From Candidatus Thorarchaeota archaeon SMTZ1-45 (lineage in GTDB: Archaea > Asgardarchaeota > Thorarchaeia > Thorarchaeales > Thorarchaeaceae): a stretch of 59,167 nt of DNA. The position numbers and the translations under genes were made by a program. The notes below the pieces were generated by a model. It worked only from the letters and a program-made list of their open reading frames with translations, ran no database searches and was not told the origin of the DNA. Position 1 is the stretch's first letter. The number at the start of each line of letters is the position of its first letter. Where the stretch lies: positions 1 to 59,167 of the forward strand of contig LRSL01000024.1 in the NCBI GenBank assembly GCA_001563335.1, in the 5' to 3' direction. Of this stretch, positions 1 to 8,622 are shown in pieces.

Positions 1-229
1 CTTTGGCAATGCCATATCGTGTGCTGAGTCGCTCTATCTTTACTCGATTGACTGATGCTGTATGCTGAAGGAGCTTGAGGATTCGCTCCTCAGCTGTCTT
101 TTGGGCCATGGTGACAAATGGTCGTGACACCTTCAGATCCTTAGCAATCTCTGAGGGTTTCTCCTTCTGGCGACGCCTGAGCCAGATGAGTCCCTGTTGC
201 TTTGTCGGATATCGAAGGTATCTGAACAT
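1..229 (-). CDS. Helix-turn-helix regulator, 3' part cut by window edge
   Basis: An open frame starts at an ATG (229-227) with an AAGGA just upstream and runs off the left edge, giving 76 codons. The N-terminus begins MFRYLRYPTKQQGLIWLRRR and is followed by a clear helix-turn-helix: an SEIAKDLKVSRPFVT segment at about residues 33-47, then a basic helical stretch. This looks like a DNA-binding regulator of the sigma/Xre-like HTH type seen in many archaea. The C-terminal, possibly ligand-binding, part is outside the window, so its target and effector cannot be given. It diverges from the LAGLIDADG/HTH gene across about 140 bases, which must hold both promoters. Confidence 0.6.
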   Translation of the reverse strand, partial: MFRYLRYPTKQQGLIWLRRRQKEKPSEIAKDLKVSRPFVTMAQKTAEERILKLLQHTASVNRVKIERLSTRYGIAK

Positions 230-370
230 TTCCTTGACCCTTCCGAGTTAACGCGAATACCTTAACAGAATTAACCTGAACTCTTGAACTATTTCGTAAT
301 AAGTCCTTCGGTAGTCCAGAAACGTGGTAAGAGAGTCCTTGAGTTATTCCATCAGGAGCCCTGGAGCTGA

Positions 371-2122
371 TTGAGCACGAAAAGAGAGACACTTCTCCAA
401 AGAGGCAGAAAGGTGCTTAAAAACACGGAAGTGAAACAACTTCTTGAGAGGTTGTCGGAGGAGAATGAGGAGAATCGTATGAGTGTAGAGTCTGCTGAGG
501 ACGATGGGATGGATGAAGATGAATCAACTGAGCAGTTCTTGACTCGCGGAGAGTCCAGACTCAAACTCTGGATACCTCAGGTTAATGGGAAGCAGTTGGA
601 GTCCGTTGAGCAGGTGGAGAAGCTGGTGAAGGAGTGGTACCCCGGTTTCATGAAACACAAGGAATATCCCAAGTATCTACGACAGGCAAGGCTCCATCTC
701 GAGCTGGTGAAGCGGTTTCAGGAGGAGGAGTTGAAGCGCGGGGACATCGCCCGAATTGCTAAAGAAACAGGGCAGTCCCCCGTGACCGTCAAACGATGGC
801 TCATCGAGGGGGCAAAGCCCCGAGTCTACCACTATCTCAACCGGAACCCACTGGATGATCGGACCGAGCGGGTGACCAAGATTCTTGATTCACTGAACGG
901 TGTCATCGACATGGAAACACTTGAACAGCGGCTCAGGACACTCTATCTTTATAGTGCTCTAGAGCAGTCGAAGAAGCATGCCGAGAATCTAGAACGTGCA
1001 AAGCTGTTCTTCCAGTTCCTAGAGGAGTATGCACAGGGTGGGATTTTGAAGAGTATCGCAAAACGAATGAAGATTGGGAAAAGTACAATCTCAGAGTGGT
1101 TCAACGGTTCCCAACTACCCACTTACATCCGGATAGCTGTGGAAATACCAAGTAATCAGCCAGATATTGGCAGAAAGTGGTTACCTCTGCGGTTGAACTC
1201 CCAGACTAATCTTCCTGAGCAGTTCATCCAAGTTCCAGACACTGTAACATCCGAGGAGGACCTCCTTTCTGTTTTACGGCAGGTTCAGAGTCTTGACACA
1301 CCACAGATGAGAGAATTTGAGAAGGGTTATGGGAAAGAGCCTACACCTCTATCTTTCATGTATCTCCTAGGACTCATATTGTCTGACGGAGGGTTTGACT
1401 CGGACTCAGACCTTTCAGCAAGGGTTGTTTTGTACGCGTCCAAGAAATATTCGTGGAATCTAAGGTTGGGTAGGGGATTCTCATATGCAATGGGAAAGGT
1501 AGGCTTAAACGTTGTGAGAAGAGCTGATTCCACCAAAATCCGGGATGGTGAAACCACTGTGTTCAATGTGTGGGGCAGTCAAGCAAGTCCACTCCTTCGT
1601 TGGGTCAAGGAGGTGTTGTTTGGACTAGGACCATCCTTGATGAAGAAGCAGAATCCTATTGAAGCTGATTGGATTCTGAATTTACCCCATGACTATCGGG
1701 TTGCATTCTTACAGGGTCTGGCAGATGGGGATGGGTATGCATCAATCCGCTCATTCAATGCAGGCATTGCAACATTAACCAATCATACATTCCTCAATAG
1801 GCTTCTCAACACCTTCAACATCTTTCCAACAATCGAAAAGTCGAAGGTTAGAATCGGTCGGTATGATGACATTCTGAAGGTTAGTAAGTTACCATTGTTC
1901 AAACATGCAAATGAACGTCAAGTACAACTAGATGAACTTTCCAAGATAATTGGTTTGCTGGATAGGAGTTATGGAAAGGTTCCCAAAGAGGAAATAGAAA
2001 TCATAATGGAGATGCACGACCAAGGTATGTCTTGTGGAGAAATAACTGAGAGTCTTTGGATTAATCATGGAATAGCCAGATCGAGGAGGAGTGTTGAGGG
2101 AATAATCAAACGTCGGAAGTGA
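371..2122 (+). CDS. Free-standing LAGLIDADG endonuclease-like protein with HTH segments
   Basis: 583 aa from a TTG start; GGAG four bases upstream supports it. The N-terminal half carries two helix-turn-helix-like segments (about residues 124-144, IARIAKETGQSPVTVKRW; about 225-245, IAKRMKIGKSTISEW). The C-terminal half has two LAGLIDADG motifs, LLGLILSDGG near residue 331-340 and FLQGLADGDG near 446-455, both keeping the acidic residue that binds the catalytic metal. A last HTH-like stretch lies at the C-terminus. LAGLIDADG proteins cleave long DNA sites or, after loss of activity, act as DNA-binding regulators. No host exteins or flanking intron are visible, so it is not an intein. The fusion suggests either a mobile endonuclease with its own targeting domains or a domesticated regulator. 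Confidence 0.7.
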   Translation: MSTKRETLLQRGRKVLKNTEVKQLLERLSEENEENRMSVESAEDDGMDEDESTEQFLTRGESRLKLWIPQVNGKQLESVEQVEKLVKEWYPGFMKHKEYPKYLRQARLHLELVKRFQEEELKRGDIARIAKETGQSPVTVKRWLIEGAKPRVYHYLNRNPLDDRTERVTKILDSLNGVIDMETLEQRLRTLYLYSALEQSKKHAENLERAKLFFQFLEEYAQGGILKSIAKRMKIGKSTISEWFNGSQLPTYIRIAVEIPSNQPDIGRKWLPLRLNSQTNLPEQFIQVPDTVTSEEDLLSVLRQVQSLDTPQMREFEKGYGKEPTPLSFMYLLGLILSDGGFDSDSDLSARVVLYASKKYSWNLRLGRGFSYAMGKVGLNVVRRADSTKIRDGETTVFNVWGSQASPLLRWVKEVLFGLGPSLMKKQNPIEADWILNLPHDYRVAFLQGLADGDGYASIRSFNAGIATLTNHTFLNRLLNTFNIFPTIEKSKVRIGRYDDILKVSKLPLFKHANERQVQLDELSKIIGLLDRSYGKVPKEEIEIIMEMHDQGMSCGEITESLWINHGIARSRRSVEGIIKRRK

Positions 2123-2187
2123 ACCATTAGAAGAGTTAATAAACCTCACAAGGCGAGGGGAGTCATCCTTTACATGGGTGATACTTG

Positions 2188-2391
2188 ATGCCAAAGACCG
2201 CGAAAAAGAGAAGAAAGAAACGTGGGGAAGGGCCCATGCCTTCGGGAGGCGCTGGATTAATTCGTTTCTTCGAAGACGAGACGCCAGGCATCAAAGTAGG
2301 ACCAACGCTAGTTGTCATCCTGTCAGCCATGCTTTTAATTGCTACAGTGGTTGCACATATTGCAGCGTTGGCAGCTTCATCAGGATCATAA
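2188..2391 (+). CDS. Preprotein translocase subunit Sec61-beta (SecG-like)
   Basis: 67 aa from ATG 2188, with a GGTGAT element just upstream; an adjoining in-frame TTG at 2185 is less likely. The protein has a very basic N-terminus (MPKTAKKRRKKRGEG), a PMPSGGAGLIRFFEDE segment typical of archaeal Sec61-beta, and one transmembrane helix near residues 40-58 at the C-terminal end. It is the small tail-anchored subunit of the SecYE-beta channel, with the N-terminus in the cytoplasm. It precedes the eL42-eS27-aIF2-alpha-Nop10 group in the same direction but has its own downstream hairpin and a TATA-like box between, so it is probably transcribed separately. Confidence 0.85.
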   Translation: MPKTAKKRRKKRGEGPMPSGGAGLIRFFEDETPGIKVGPTLVVILSAMLLIATVVAHIAALAASSGS

Positions 2392-2393
2392 TT

Positions 2394-2409
2394 CTGAACC
2401 TGAGTTCAG
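2394..2409 (+). terminator. Hairpin after sec61-beta
   Basis: Perfect inverted repeat CTGAAC-CTGA-GTTCAG three bases after the stop codon. It lacks a strong T tract, so it may act as an RNA 3'-end stabiliser more than as a terminator. Moderate support only. Confidence 0.35.
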
Positions 2410-2427
2410 AAAGAACATGCCCTAATG

Positions 2428-2460
2428 ATTATAAAGGACTCTAGGCCGTTTGGCACGGCC
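2428..2460 (+). promoter_or_regulatory. TATA-like box and leader hairpin before eL42 operon
   Basis: GATTATAAAGG around 2428-2438 resembles an archaeal TATA box. About ten bases further is a GC-rich inverted repeat, GGCCGT (2444-2449), loop TTGGC, ACGGCC (2455-2460). A GGTGACC ribosome-binding sequence follows before the ATG at 2478. If transcription starts about 25 bases after the TATA box, it would begin within or next to the hairpin; this could be a short regulatory leader or an operator. Confidence 0.4.
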
Positions 2461-2477
2461 AGGATTGGTGACCGTCA

Positions 2478-2759
2478 ATGAAGGTAAAGAGTGAACTGAA
2501 CAAATACTGTCCCCGGTGTAAGAAACACACTGTTCATGTCATTTCAATTGGAAAAGCAGGGAAAAGACGAAGCTTGTCTCAAGGTGAACGAAGGATGAAA
2601 AAGAAGACCCGGGGATATGGGTCATTTCCAAAGCCAATCCAGAAAAGGTTTGCAAAGACAACAAAGAAGACTGTCCTGAAGTTCAAATGTAGGGATTGTG
2701 AACATACAATCCAGACCAAGGGCATGCGACTAAAGAAAGTCGAAGTTCAAAGAGCGTAG
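2478..2759 (+). CDS. rpl44e: Ribosomal protein eL42 (L44e)
   Basis: 93 aa, the normal length of archaeal L44e. Zinc-binding cysteines form a CPRC pair at the N-terminus (KYCPRCKKHTVHVI) and a CRDC pair near residues 71-74. The middle carries the very basic KKKTRGYGSFPKPIQKR segment that contacts 23S rRNA near the E site. The start ATG has a GGTGACC Shine-Dalgarno sequence. The stop codon is followed almost directly by eS27, so the two are co-translated; this eL42-eS27-aIF2-alpha-Nop10 order is a standard archaeal translation operon. Confidence 0.95.
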   Translation: MKVKSELNKYCPRCKKHTVHVISIGKAGKRRSLSQGERRMKKKTRGYGSFPKPIQKRFAKTTKKTVLKFKCRDCEHTIQTKGMRLKKVEVQRA

Positions 2760-2762
2760 GTG

Positions 2763-2969
2763 ATGAATTTGCCAAAAGGTGATATTGTTCAACAACCAAG
2801 GTCGCGTTTCCTCAAGGTAAAATGTCTTGACTGTGAGAATGAACAGATTATTTTTGGACATGCTACCACAGAGGTAAAATGCCTGAAGTGCGATAAGGTA
2901 TTGGCAAGACCCAGCGGTGGTAAAGCAAAGCTAGAGCCAACTGCAAGAGAGATTGAAGTACTTCCATAG
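2763..2969 (+). CDS. rps27e: Ribosomal protein eS27
   Basis: 68 aa zinc-ribbon protein of the small subunit. Four cysteines in two CxxC pairs (VKCLDCENEQ and VKCLKCDKV) make the zinc site, with the conserved QIIFGHATT between them. ATG 2763 is preferred because the preceding GTG (2760) lies within the AGGTGA ribosome-binding sequence that overlaps the eL42 stop. Length and motifs match the family. It is the second gene of the eL42-eS27-aIF2-alpha-Nop10 operon, twelve bases before aIF2-alpha. Confidence 0.93.
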   Translation: MNLPKGDIVQQPRSRFLKVKCLDCENEQIIFGHATTEVKCLKCDKVLARPSGGKAKLEPTAREIEVLP

Positions 2970-2981
2970 GGAGTAGAGAGA

Positions 2982-3776
2982 ATGGTCCTGAAACGTGCTG
3001 AGTGGCCGCAATCGGATGATTTCGCCATTGCAGTGGCCACCAAAGTGGCAAACTATGGTGCCTATGTCATTCTACCTGAATATGGTGACAAAGAGGGTTT
3101 CATCCACATCTCAGAGATAAGCAGCACATGGGTCAGGAACATTCGCAATCATATCCATGAAAATCAGCGTGTTGTGGTCAAGATCTTGAATGTAGATCCT
3201 GAAAAGATGCACATTGATTGTTCTCTACGGAGAGTATCTGCAGAAACCAAGAGAAGCAAGAATAACGAGTGGAAACGTGCACAGAAAGCTGAGAAACTTC
3301 TTGAGCTCATTGCTAAGGAGAATGGCATGTCTCTTGAGGAAGTCTACGAAAAGATTGGTTGGCCGATTGAGGACGAATTTGGAGAAATCTACAAGGGACT
3401 TGAGCGTGCGGCTGATGGCGATGTGGACGTCTTTGAGAATGTAGCAGCTACAAAGAAGCTACGAAAGCAGGTTGCGGATCTTGCAAAGCAGAGAATTGAG
3501 ATACCATTTGTGGAGATTGATGGAGAGATTACAATTACAGTCCCAGGTCCCAATGGAATTGATGTAATCAAAAAGGCCTTGTCGGAGGGCTTGGAAGAGG
3601 GAAAGAAACGAGAAAAATCCACGACTGAAATATACACTCTTGGCTCACCACGATATAAGCTTAGGATAGTCAGTCCTGACTACAAAGAAGCTGAAGACTT
3701 ACTCTCAGACATTCTTGGACTAATCACAAAGACTGTAGAGAGTGGCTCAGGTACTATTAGTTTTGTAAAGAAGTAG
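2982..3776 (+). CDS. Translation initiation factor aIF2 subunit alpha
   Basis: 264 aa, usual family size. An N-terminal S1/OB domain (about residues 1-85; VANYGAYVILPEYGDKEGFI and HISEIS are hallmark segments) is followed by a helical domain and a C-terminal alpha/beta domain (about 175-264). aIF2 is the heterotrimer that carries initiator Met-tRNA to the small subunit; alpha stabilises tRNA binding. The serine phosphorylated in eukaryotes lies in the loop after the S1 strands, where this protein has ISSTWVRNIRNHI, so an equivalent serine region is present but regulation is unproven. A GGGAGTAGAGAG sequence precedes the ATG. It sits between eS27 and Nop10 as in most archaea. Confidence 0.95.
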   Translation: MVLKRAEWPQSDDFAIAVATKVANYGAYVILPEYGDKEGFIHISEISSTWVRNIRNHIHENQRVVVKILNVDPEKMHIDCSLRRVSAETKRSKNNEWKRAQKAEKLLELIAKENGMSLEEVYEKIGWPIEDEFGEIYKGLERAADGDVDVFENVAATKKLRKQVADLAKQRIEIPFVEIDGEITITVPGPNGIDVIKKALSEGLEEGKKREKSTTEIYTLGSPRYKLRIVSPDYKEAEDLLSDILGLITKTVESGSGTISFVKK

Positions 3777-3785
3777 GGGTCTATA

Positions 3786-3956
3786 ATGACACACCTGTTC
3801 AAGTGTAGCAAGTGTGGACAATACACGCTTGAGCAGAATAAATGTCCCAAATGCGGAGGACCAGTTTCAAGTCCAAAACCATCCAGGTATAGTCCTCAGG
3901 ACAAATATGGGGAGTATCGTAGGAAAGCAAAACGTAAGTCACAACAGCTCTCTTAG
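3786..3956 (+). CDS. H/ACA ribonucleoprotein subunit Nop10
   Basis: 56 aa. It starts MTHLFKCSKCGQYTL and has two CxxC pairs (FKCSKCG, NKCPKCG) forming the archaeal zinc ribbon, then a linker and the conserved YSPQDKYGEYRRKAK helix that binds Cbf5. Nop10 is a core part of the archaeal H/ACA pseudouridylation complex. Length and motifs fit the family closely. It follows aIF2-alpha by nine bases and ends the operon; the PAC2-type gene that often follows in other archaea is absent, and the next gene is convergent STT3. Confidence 0.92.
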   Translation: MTHLFKCSKCGQYTLEQNKCPKCGGPVSSPKPSRYSPQDKYGEYRRKAKRKSQQLS

Positions 3957-4026
3957 TAACTCTTACTTCATTGAAAGAACAGAACTTGGCGATTGATTCT
4001 AAAACCAACCGCCAATCTTTGTATCT

Positions 4027-6771
4027 CTAATGCAATTCGACTGGGACCCAGAATGTACTCCAGTTTCCAGTGAAAGAGGGCTCACCATAGTTTACATTGT
4101 TCCACCAGAGTAGCCTAATCTGATAGTTCATTCCTGGTGTCATTGGGAGGTCTTGAGGGTCTCCTCCGTTCAGAGGCACCACAAATTCAATCACATTGTT
4201 ACCAGTGGCAAATTCTGACGAGTTTGTTCCAGTAGAGTCTTCAGCCCATGTGCCATCGTATCGAATGTGTCCATCAAAGTCTTGACCATTGTAATTCACA
4301 ATACGAAGATCAGACTTGAGTGGCTCGTTCAATGGCGCGATCTGAAGACCAATCGCATCGTCACCTAGGGTGTAGTTGTCCATTTGAATCCCATAATACA
4401 TGTGGGTGGAATTAGACTGTGTGTACACCCTGGCTTCATAGCCACCACCAAATGACACAGTATAGCTTGGAAAGTCTGTTTCAGATTCACTAAGACTGCC
4501 ATCAATATTCATGTCCAAGGATTCATCTGAAAGGCCAAGATTCCACTCAGCTCCTGTGCGGTTCAGCCACTGCTCGTACATTGTGTAATCAATCGCATAG
4601 ATTTTGACAATACCATAGCCTGAGCTGTAGTATGGTTCAGAGAAAGCACCATAGAGTGAAACAGGCATGTGTGATATCCATTCATTGTCATTCCATAGAA
4701 TCTGATCAGCACCCATGCGGGCCTCTGTAAGGCCCATTATTTGAGCCTCATCTTGATTCCTCGGCTCTCCATATACCATTAGCTTGAACAGTGTGGACTG
4801 GTAGAAAGGCTCGAGAGTCCTATCACTGCTGTCTAGATAGGTTGCATCGTCAATGACATCCTTGCCAAGCTTGTCCTCTGCAATTCTGACCATCCAAGGC
4901 CATTTTCCTTCGTCACCACCGAAACCTGAGTAGCGGTGGCCAAAGTAAATTAGAACATGTGTGGCATTCCAGCTCTTGAATGTCTTGAGAGACTCTGTGA
5001 GGTTGAGCGCCATGAGTGCATAACCCATCTTAGCTATTTGCGTAGCATTGAACGTCGCATTATCCACTATTGTCATTTTTTCAGTCGCGCCATTTATCCA
5101 ATATCCATAGTCCCACCAGCTGGCTATTATTGCGTCATCAGGCAAGACATTGCGAATGTATGTCATTGCGGTTTGCCAGTCAGTAGCTTGGGAAACTTGT
5201 GAGAGATCTGCTTGCGCAAATTCTGGGTTTCCAACCTGCATTTGAACATATTGGACCCCGAGTATGATATTGACTGATAGTAGTAACCCAACAAATGCAA
5301 AAGCAGTCAAAGCATGTTCTGAGGTGAGTGATGAACTCATCCTAAACCTTCTTCTTTCAAATACTGACTTCTGAGTGACTACCTTGGCGAAAGGTGTGAG
5401 AATATTGTAAGATGCAACAGCAGCAAGGATTGCTACTCCAGGCGCTAAGATAAGATTTAGACGAATCATGCTGCCTGCGAAATAAACTGAAGTTAGGCCA
5501 TAAAGAAGCATCAACCAGTCTTCGTCACGACCTCTCTTGAACAGGAAGTACATTCCAAGTGGGAAGAAGAATATCAAGATCAATAGAATATTGTAGAAGC
5601 TTCCCCATGGACTTGGAAGATGTTCAGCAACTGATGCAAGTATTCTCTGATCAAGACGAACAAAAGGATTGATTACTGTAAGAAACTTGGAACCAAGCCG
5701 AATTACAGGATTTGAGTTGTATGGAGTGATTTCAAGCTCCATTCCACTAGTATACAACAAGTAGGCACCTACGCCAACAAGGGGCACAAATAGACCTGTT
5801 AGGATTGGTTTGATATGAGGTGCTAATGCTGTTGCAGTCGTTTCACGATATCCCCCAATCCTCAGCCAAATCTCATATCCTACTAATAATATTCCAACAC
5901 CAACAGGGGCTAGAACCGAGAAATCGCTCAGGCTTTCAAAGCCGTTTCGTGGAATTAGCGCTCCGATAAAAATACCCAGTGATATTGTCAAAACAAATGT
6001 TGTTAGTAATCGTCGGCTATATCGTCCCATCACTAGCATGATGAAACCATATAATGCAAGGAGACCCAACATGAACTCCGATGCACCCCAAGACACCTGC
6101 AAATATCCAAGTGCAAGACCAGCACCAATAGATGCTGGGATTGAACCACGTTTCAGTCCACGCATGAATAGAAATGTGGCCAGTACAATGGCAAAGACTC
6201 CAATGCACTCGTTATCGTAGAAACCTGCAATTGTTCTTGTTATGAAAGCTGGAATGAACGCAGTGAAAACCCCTGCAAAGAGACCAACTGTGTTGTTTGA
6301 GAGCTCTCTTCCGAGGAAAAAGGCAACAATTGCAGTAAGGGCGCCCATGAAGGCTGGCATGAGTAGAGATACTGTAAGAACATCAACTTGGATTCCAATT
6401 CCATTCAGAATGAAGTAGAAGAACGCACTTGTGAAAGGCACTCCAACATAACTCGTCAGAGCCATATCACGACCAAAGGGAACCCAGGTGGTTTCATCAT
6501 ACCATGTGAAGAAAGCACCATATCCATTCTCGGCAATGTAATCTGTCACTTTAAGCTGGAACCAGGGGTCAAATGCACGAACGATTGGCTGAGCATTAAA
6601 CAGAGGTTCAACACGTAGCAAGAGTGCTGATGTGAATATTATTAGAAGTGTCACAATAAGCATTATTGAGCCACGTGAGATCTTTGATTTTGGTCTATGG
6701 AATGCTCTCCGTAGAAATCTTCCAGTGGACCTTTTGAACTTGCCAAACGACATGTAGGATGCAGTCTCCAA
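4027..6771 (-). CDS. aglB: Oligosaccharyltransferase catalytic subunit STT3/AglB
   Basis: Up to 914 aa. About a dozen N-terminal transmembrane helices are followed by a large extracytoplasmic C-terminal domain. Catalytic features are visible: the first acidic motif FDPWFQ (about 67-72), a second DNE motif (186-188), an SVAEHLP segment resembling the external-loop TIXE/SVSE motif, and WWDYG (about 552-556), the acceptor-sequon pocket. The enzyme transfers a lipid-linked glycan to Asn in N-x-S/T. The frame opens at TTG 6771; ATG 6753 (MSFGKFKRS) is an equally possible start with a distant GGAG. The C-terminal domain itself holds several sequons. A probable OST3/6 partner lies 3.5 kb away. Confidence 0.93.
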   Translation of the reverse strand: METASYMSFGKFKRSTGRFLRRAFHRPKSKISRGSIMLIVTLLIIFTSALLLRVEPLFNAQPIVRAFDPWFQLKVTDYIAENGYGAFFTWYDETTWVPFGRDMALTSYVGVPFTSAFFYFILNGIGIQVDVLTVSLLMPAFMGALTAIVAFFLGRELSNNTVGLFAGVFTAFIPAFITRTIAGFYDNECIGVFAIVLATFLFMRGLKRGSIPASIGAGLALGYLQVSWGASEFMLGLLALYGFIMLVMGRYSRRLLTTFVLTISLGIFIGALIPRNGFESLSDFSVLAPVGVGILLVGYEIWLRIGGYRETTATALAPHIKPILTGLFVPLVGVGAYLLYTSGMELEITPYNSNPVIRLGSKFLTVINPFVRLDQRILASVAEHLPSPWGSFYNILLILIFFFPLGMYFLFKRGRDEDWLMLLYGLTSVYFAGSMIRLNLILAPGVAILAAVASYNILTPFAKVVTQKSVFERRRFRMSSSLTSEHALTAFAFVGLLLSVNIILGVQYVQMQVGNPEFAQADLSQVSQATDWQTAMTYIRNVLPDDAIIASWWDYGYWINGATEKMTIVDNATFNATQIAKMGYALMALNLTESLKTFKSWNATHVLIYFGHRYSGFGGDEGKWPWMVRIAEDKLGKDVIDDATYLDSSDRTLEPFYQSTLFKLMVYGEPRNQDEAQIMGLTEARMGADQILWNDNEWISHMPVSLYGAFSEPYYSSGYGIVKIYAIDYTMYEQWLNRTGAEWNLGLSDESLDMNIDGSLSESETDFPSYTVSFGGGYEARVYTQSNSTHMYYGIQMDNYTLGDDAIGLQIAPLNEPLKSDLRIVNYNGQDFDGHIRYDGTWAEDSTGTNSSEFATGNNVIEFVVPLNGGDPQDLPMTPGMNYQIRLLWWNNVNYGEPSFTGNWSTFWVPVELH

Positions 6772-6929
6772 GCTGTTTCGAACTATCTGCAGCGATTTTT
6801 TGATGTGCTAAAAAGGTTGCTGTTAATTGTAAATTCGTCCTATACAAAAAATACGTTTAGGTGTAGGAAAAGAGGTATGGAAAGGGGTGTGACCCCATTT
6901 CCATCGCTCTTTCGCTGATTCTATGGTAT

Positions 6930-7325
6930 CTAAAGGGACTCGATGAATTCCTTATATGCTGCTGCATCCATAAGGCCAGCCAAGTCAGCATCAAGGTTTG
7001 ATGGTTTGAGCTTGAACATCCAGCCTTTGCCATATGGATCTTCATTTACTATCTCCGGAGCATCTTCCAGTTCCTTATTCACTTCGACAATCTCACCACC
7101 CACCGGTGAAAAGATGTCTGATGATGCCTTCATGGATTCGACAAGCCCACACTCACTGTTGGCTTCTAAAACAGTACCAACTTCAGAGATCTCTACAAAA
7201 GTGATCTCATGGAGCGAGTTCTGAGCAAAGTCTGTTATACCGACAACGACCAGGTCGCCCTCGACTTTTATCCATTCGTGGTCCTTGCTATATTTTCTAT
7301 CGTCCTTAACATCGGTGTCACTCAT
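6930..7325 (-). CDS. gcvH: Glycine cleavage system H protein
   Basis: 131 aa. The lipoyl-lysine motif ESMKAS is in place in the hairpin between the two half-barrels, and the N-terminal KYSKDHEWIKVEGDLVVVGITDFAQ is diagnostic. H protein carries the aminomethyl group between P, T and L proteins. ATG 7325 is preferred over an in-frame GTG at 7334, because that GTG lies within the AGGTGG ribosome-binding sequence. It follows gcvT on the same strand with a short gap, so the pair is probably one transcript; gcvP is not in the window. Confidence 0.94.
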   Translation of the reverse strand: MSDTDVKDDRKYSKDHEWIKVEGDLVVVGITDFAQNSLHEITFVEISEVGTVLEANSECGLVESMKASSDIFSPVGGEIVEVNKELEDAPEIVNEDPYGKGWMFKLKPSNLDADLAGLMDAAAYKEFIESL

Positions 7326-7375
7326 TAGGTCCACCTGCTCGCTGGGATGAGCTTATGCGGTTTAAATGAGTTTGG

Positions 7376-8524
7376 TTATTGGTTCCGAGAGGCTCCATAG
7401 ATATTAGGGTCATAGAATGGCCATTTTGTGACCTCTGCTTTTCTCATTCTTCCTTTGATATCAATCTCCACAGTATCACCTATGTTGACTGAACCAGGCT
7501 TAACATATGCTAGAGCAATTCCCTTGTCCAATATTGGTGATAGTCCCCCACTACTGACCACTCCAATTTCAACTCCATTGAAAGAAACTGGATACTGTTC
7601 CCTTGGAATTCCACGATCAATCATGACCAGACCGATTCGTGTCTTTCTAATGCCATCTTCATCCTTGTGCTGTTTTACAACATCATATCCAATGTAGTGT
7701 GGCTCTACCTTGAATTTCACTGCATACGGAATTTTGGCCTCAATTGGTGAGGTTTCCTCATCCAACTCGTGGCCATAAAGAACAAGTCCAGCCTCAAGTC
7801 TTGTTGAGTCTCTTGCTCCAAGACCACAGGGTTTTACTCCAAACTCCTCACCTTGCTTCAAAAGTTGATCCCAGAAAGAGATTGCTTTCTTCTTGCCCTC
7901 ATCGTTGAAAGGAGTGTCAAGGACGAGGATCTCTACGCCATCTTCGCCTGTATAGCCAGTTCTGCATAGGTAGCAATCATATCCAAGAAGTTTGACCCGA
8001 TAGCAAGAGAATCTGCTATAATCACGTATATTTCTGTCAGCAATCTTTTGAATGAGCTGAATTGCCATAGGACCCTGAACAGCAATCATAGTGATCTCTC
8101 GAGATTTATCGATAACTTCAACATCAAAAGTAGTTGAGTGTTTCATCAGATGACTATGTATTTTGGGTCCATTTGATGCATTTGTTATCCAAATATACTC
8201 ATCCTCTCCAACTCTGTAAAGAGTTAGGTCATCACGAGTTCCACCCAGCTCATTTAGGCATGTGGTATAATGACCTTCATTCACTTTCAATTTACTAACA
8301 TTATTCGTCGTAAGTGTCTGGAGGAACACCTGTGCCTGCGGCCCTTTGATAATAAAACGAAACATATGGCTAGTATCAAAAATTCCTACGGTGTTTCTTA
8401 CTGTCATGTGTTCCTCACGGATATCGGAGTACCGAACTGGCATCTCCCAACCAGCAAAGGGGATTACATCACCATGTTTAACATGCCAATCATAGAGATG
8501 CGTACGCTTTAGGTCGTCATTCAT
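7376..8524 (-). CDS. gcvT: Glycine cleavage system aminomethyltransferase (T protein)
   Basis: 382 aa, near family length. Recognised by FAGWEMPVRY near residue 25, FDTSHM (about 49-54), RTGYTGEDGVEI, and GLGARDSTRLEAGL, followed by the C-terminal beta-barrel domain (SGGLSPILDKGIALAYV). It moves the methylene unit from the H-protein lipoyl arm to a reduced pterin with release of ammonia. The pterin could be tetrahydrofolate or a methanopterin-type cofactor; the divergent neighbours DHPS and MptE make pterin. It is first in the gcvT-gcvH pair. Confidence 0.93.
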   Translation of the reverse strand: MNDDLKRTHLYDWHVKHGDVIPFAGWEMPVRYSDIREEHMTVRNTVGIFDTSHMFRFIIKGPQAQVFLQTLTTNNVSKLKVNEGHYTTCLNELGGTRDDLTLYRVGEDEYIWITNASNGPKIHSHLMKHSTTFDVEVIDKSREITMIAVQGPMAIQLIQKIADRNIRDYSRFSCYRVKLLGYDCYLCRTGYTGEDGVEILVLDTPFNDEGKKKAISFWDQLLKQGEEFGVKPCGLGARDSTRLEAGLVLYGHELDEETSPIEAKIPYAVKFKVEPHYIGYDVVKQHKDEDGIRKTRIGLVMIDRGIPREQYPVSFNGVEIGVVSSGGLSPILDKGIALAYVKPGSVNIGDTVEIDIKGRMRKAEVTKWPFYDPNIYGASRNQ

Positions 8525-8622
8525 GCTAGAACACCGCTGAGGTTTTTCTCGTGATGTCTGAAGCTGATTCAGCTACCATTTTATTTCCTTCTATGGGGCT
8601 TTAGAGTAAGAGGTGTCTTCAC

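Noticed and set aside
371..2122. Intein in a host gene
   Set aside because: No flanking extein sequence or splicing-block residues are visible; the gene has its own start and stop.
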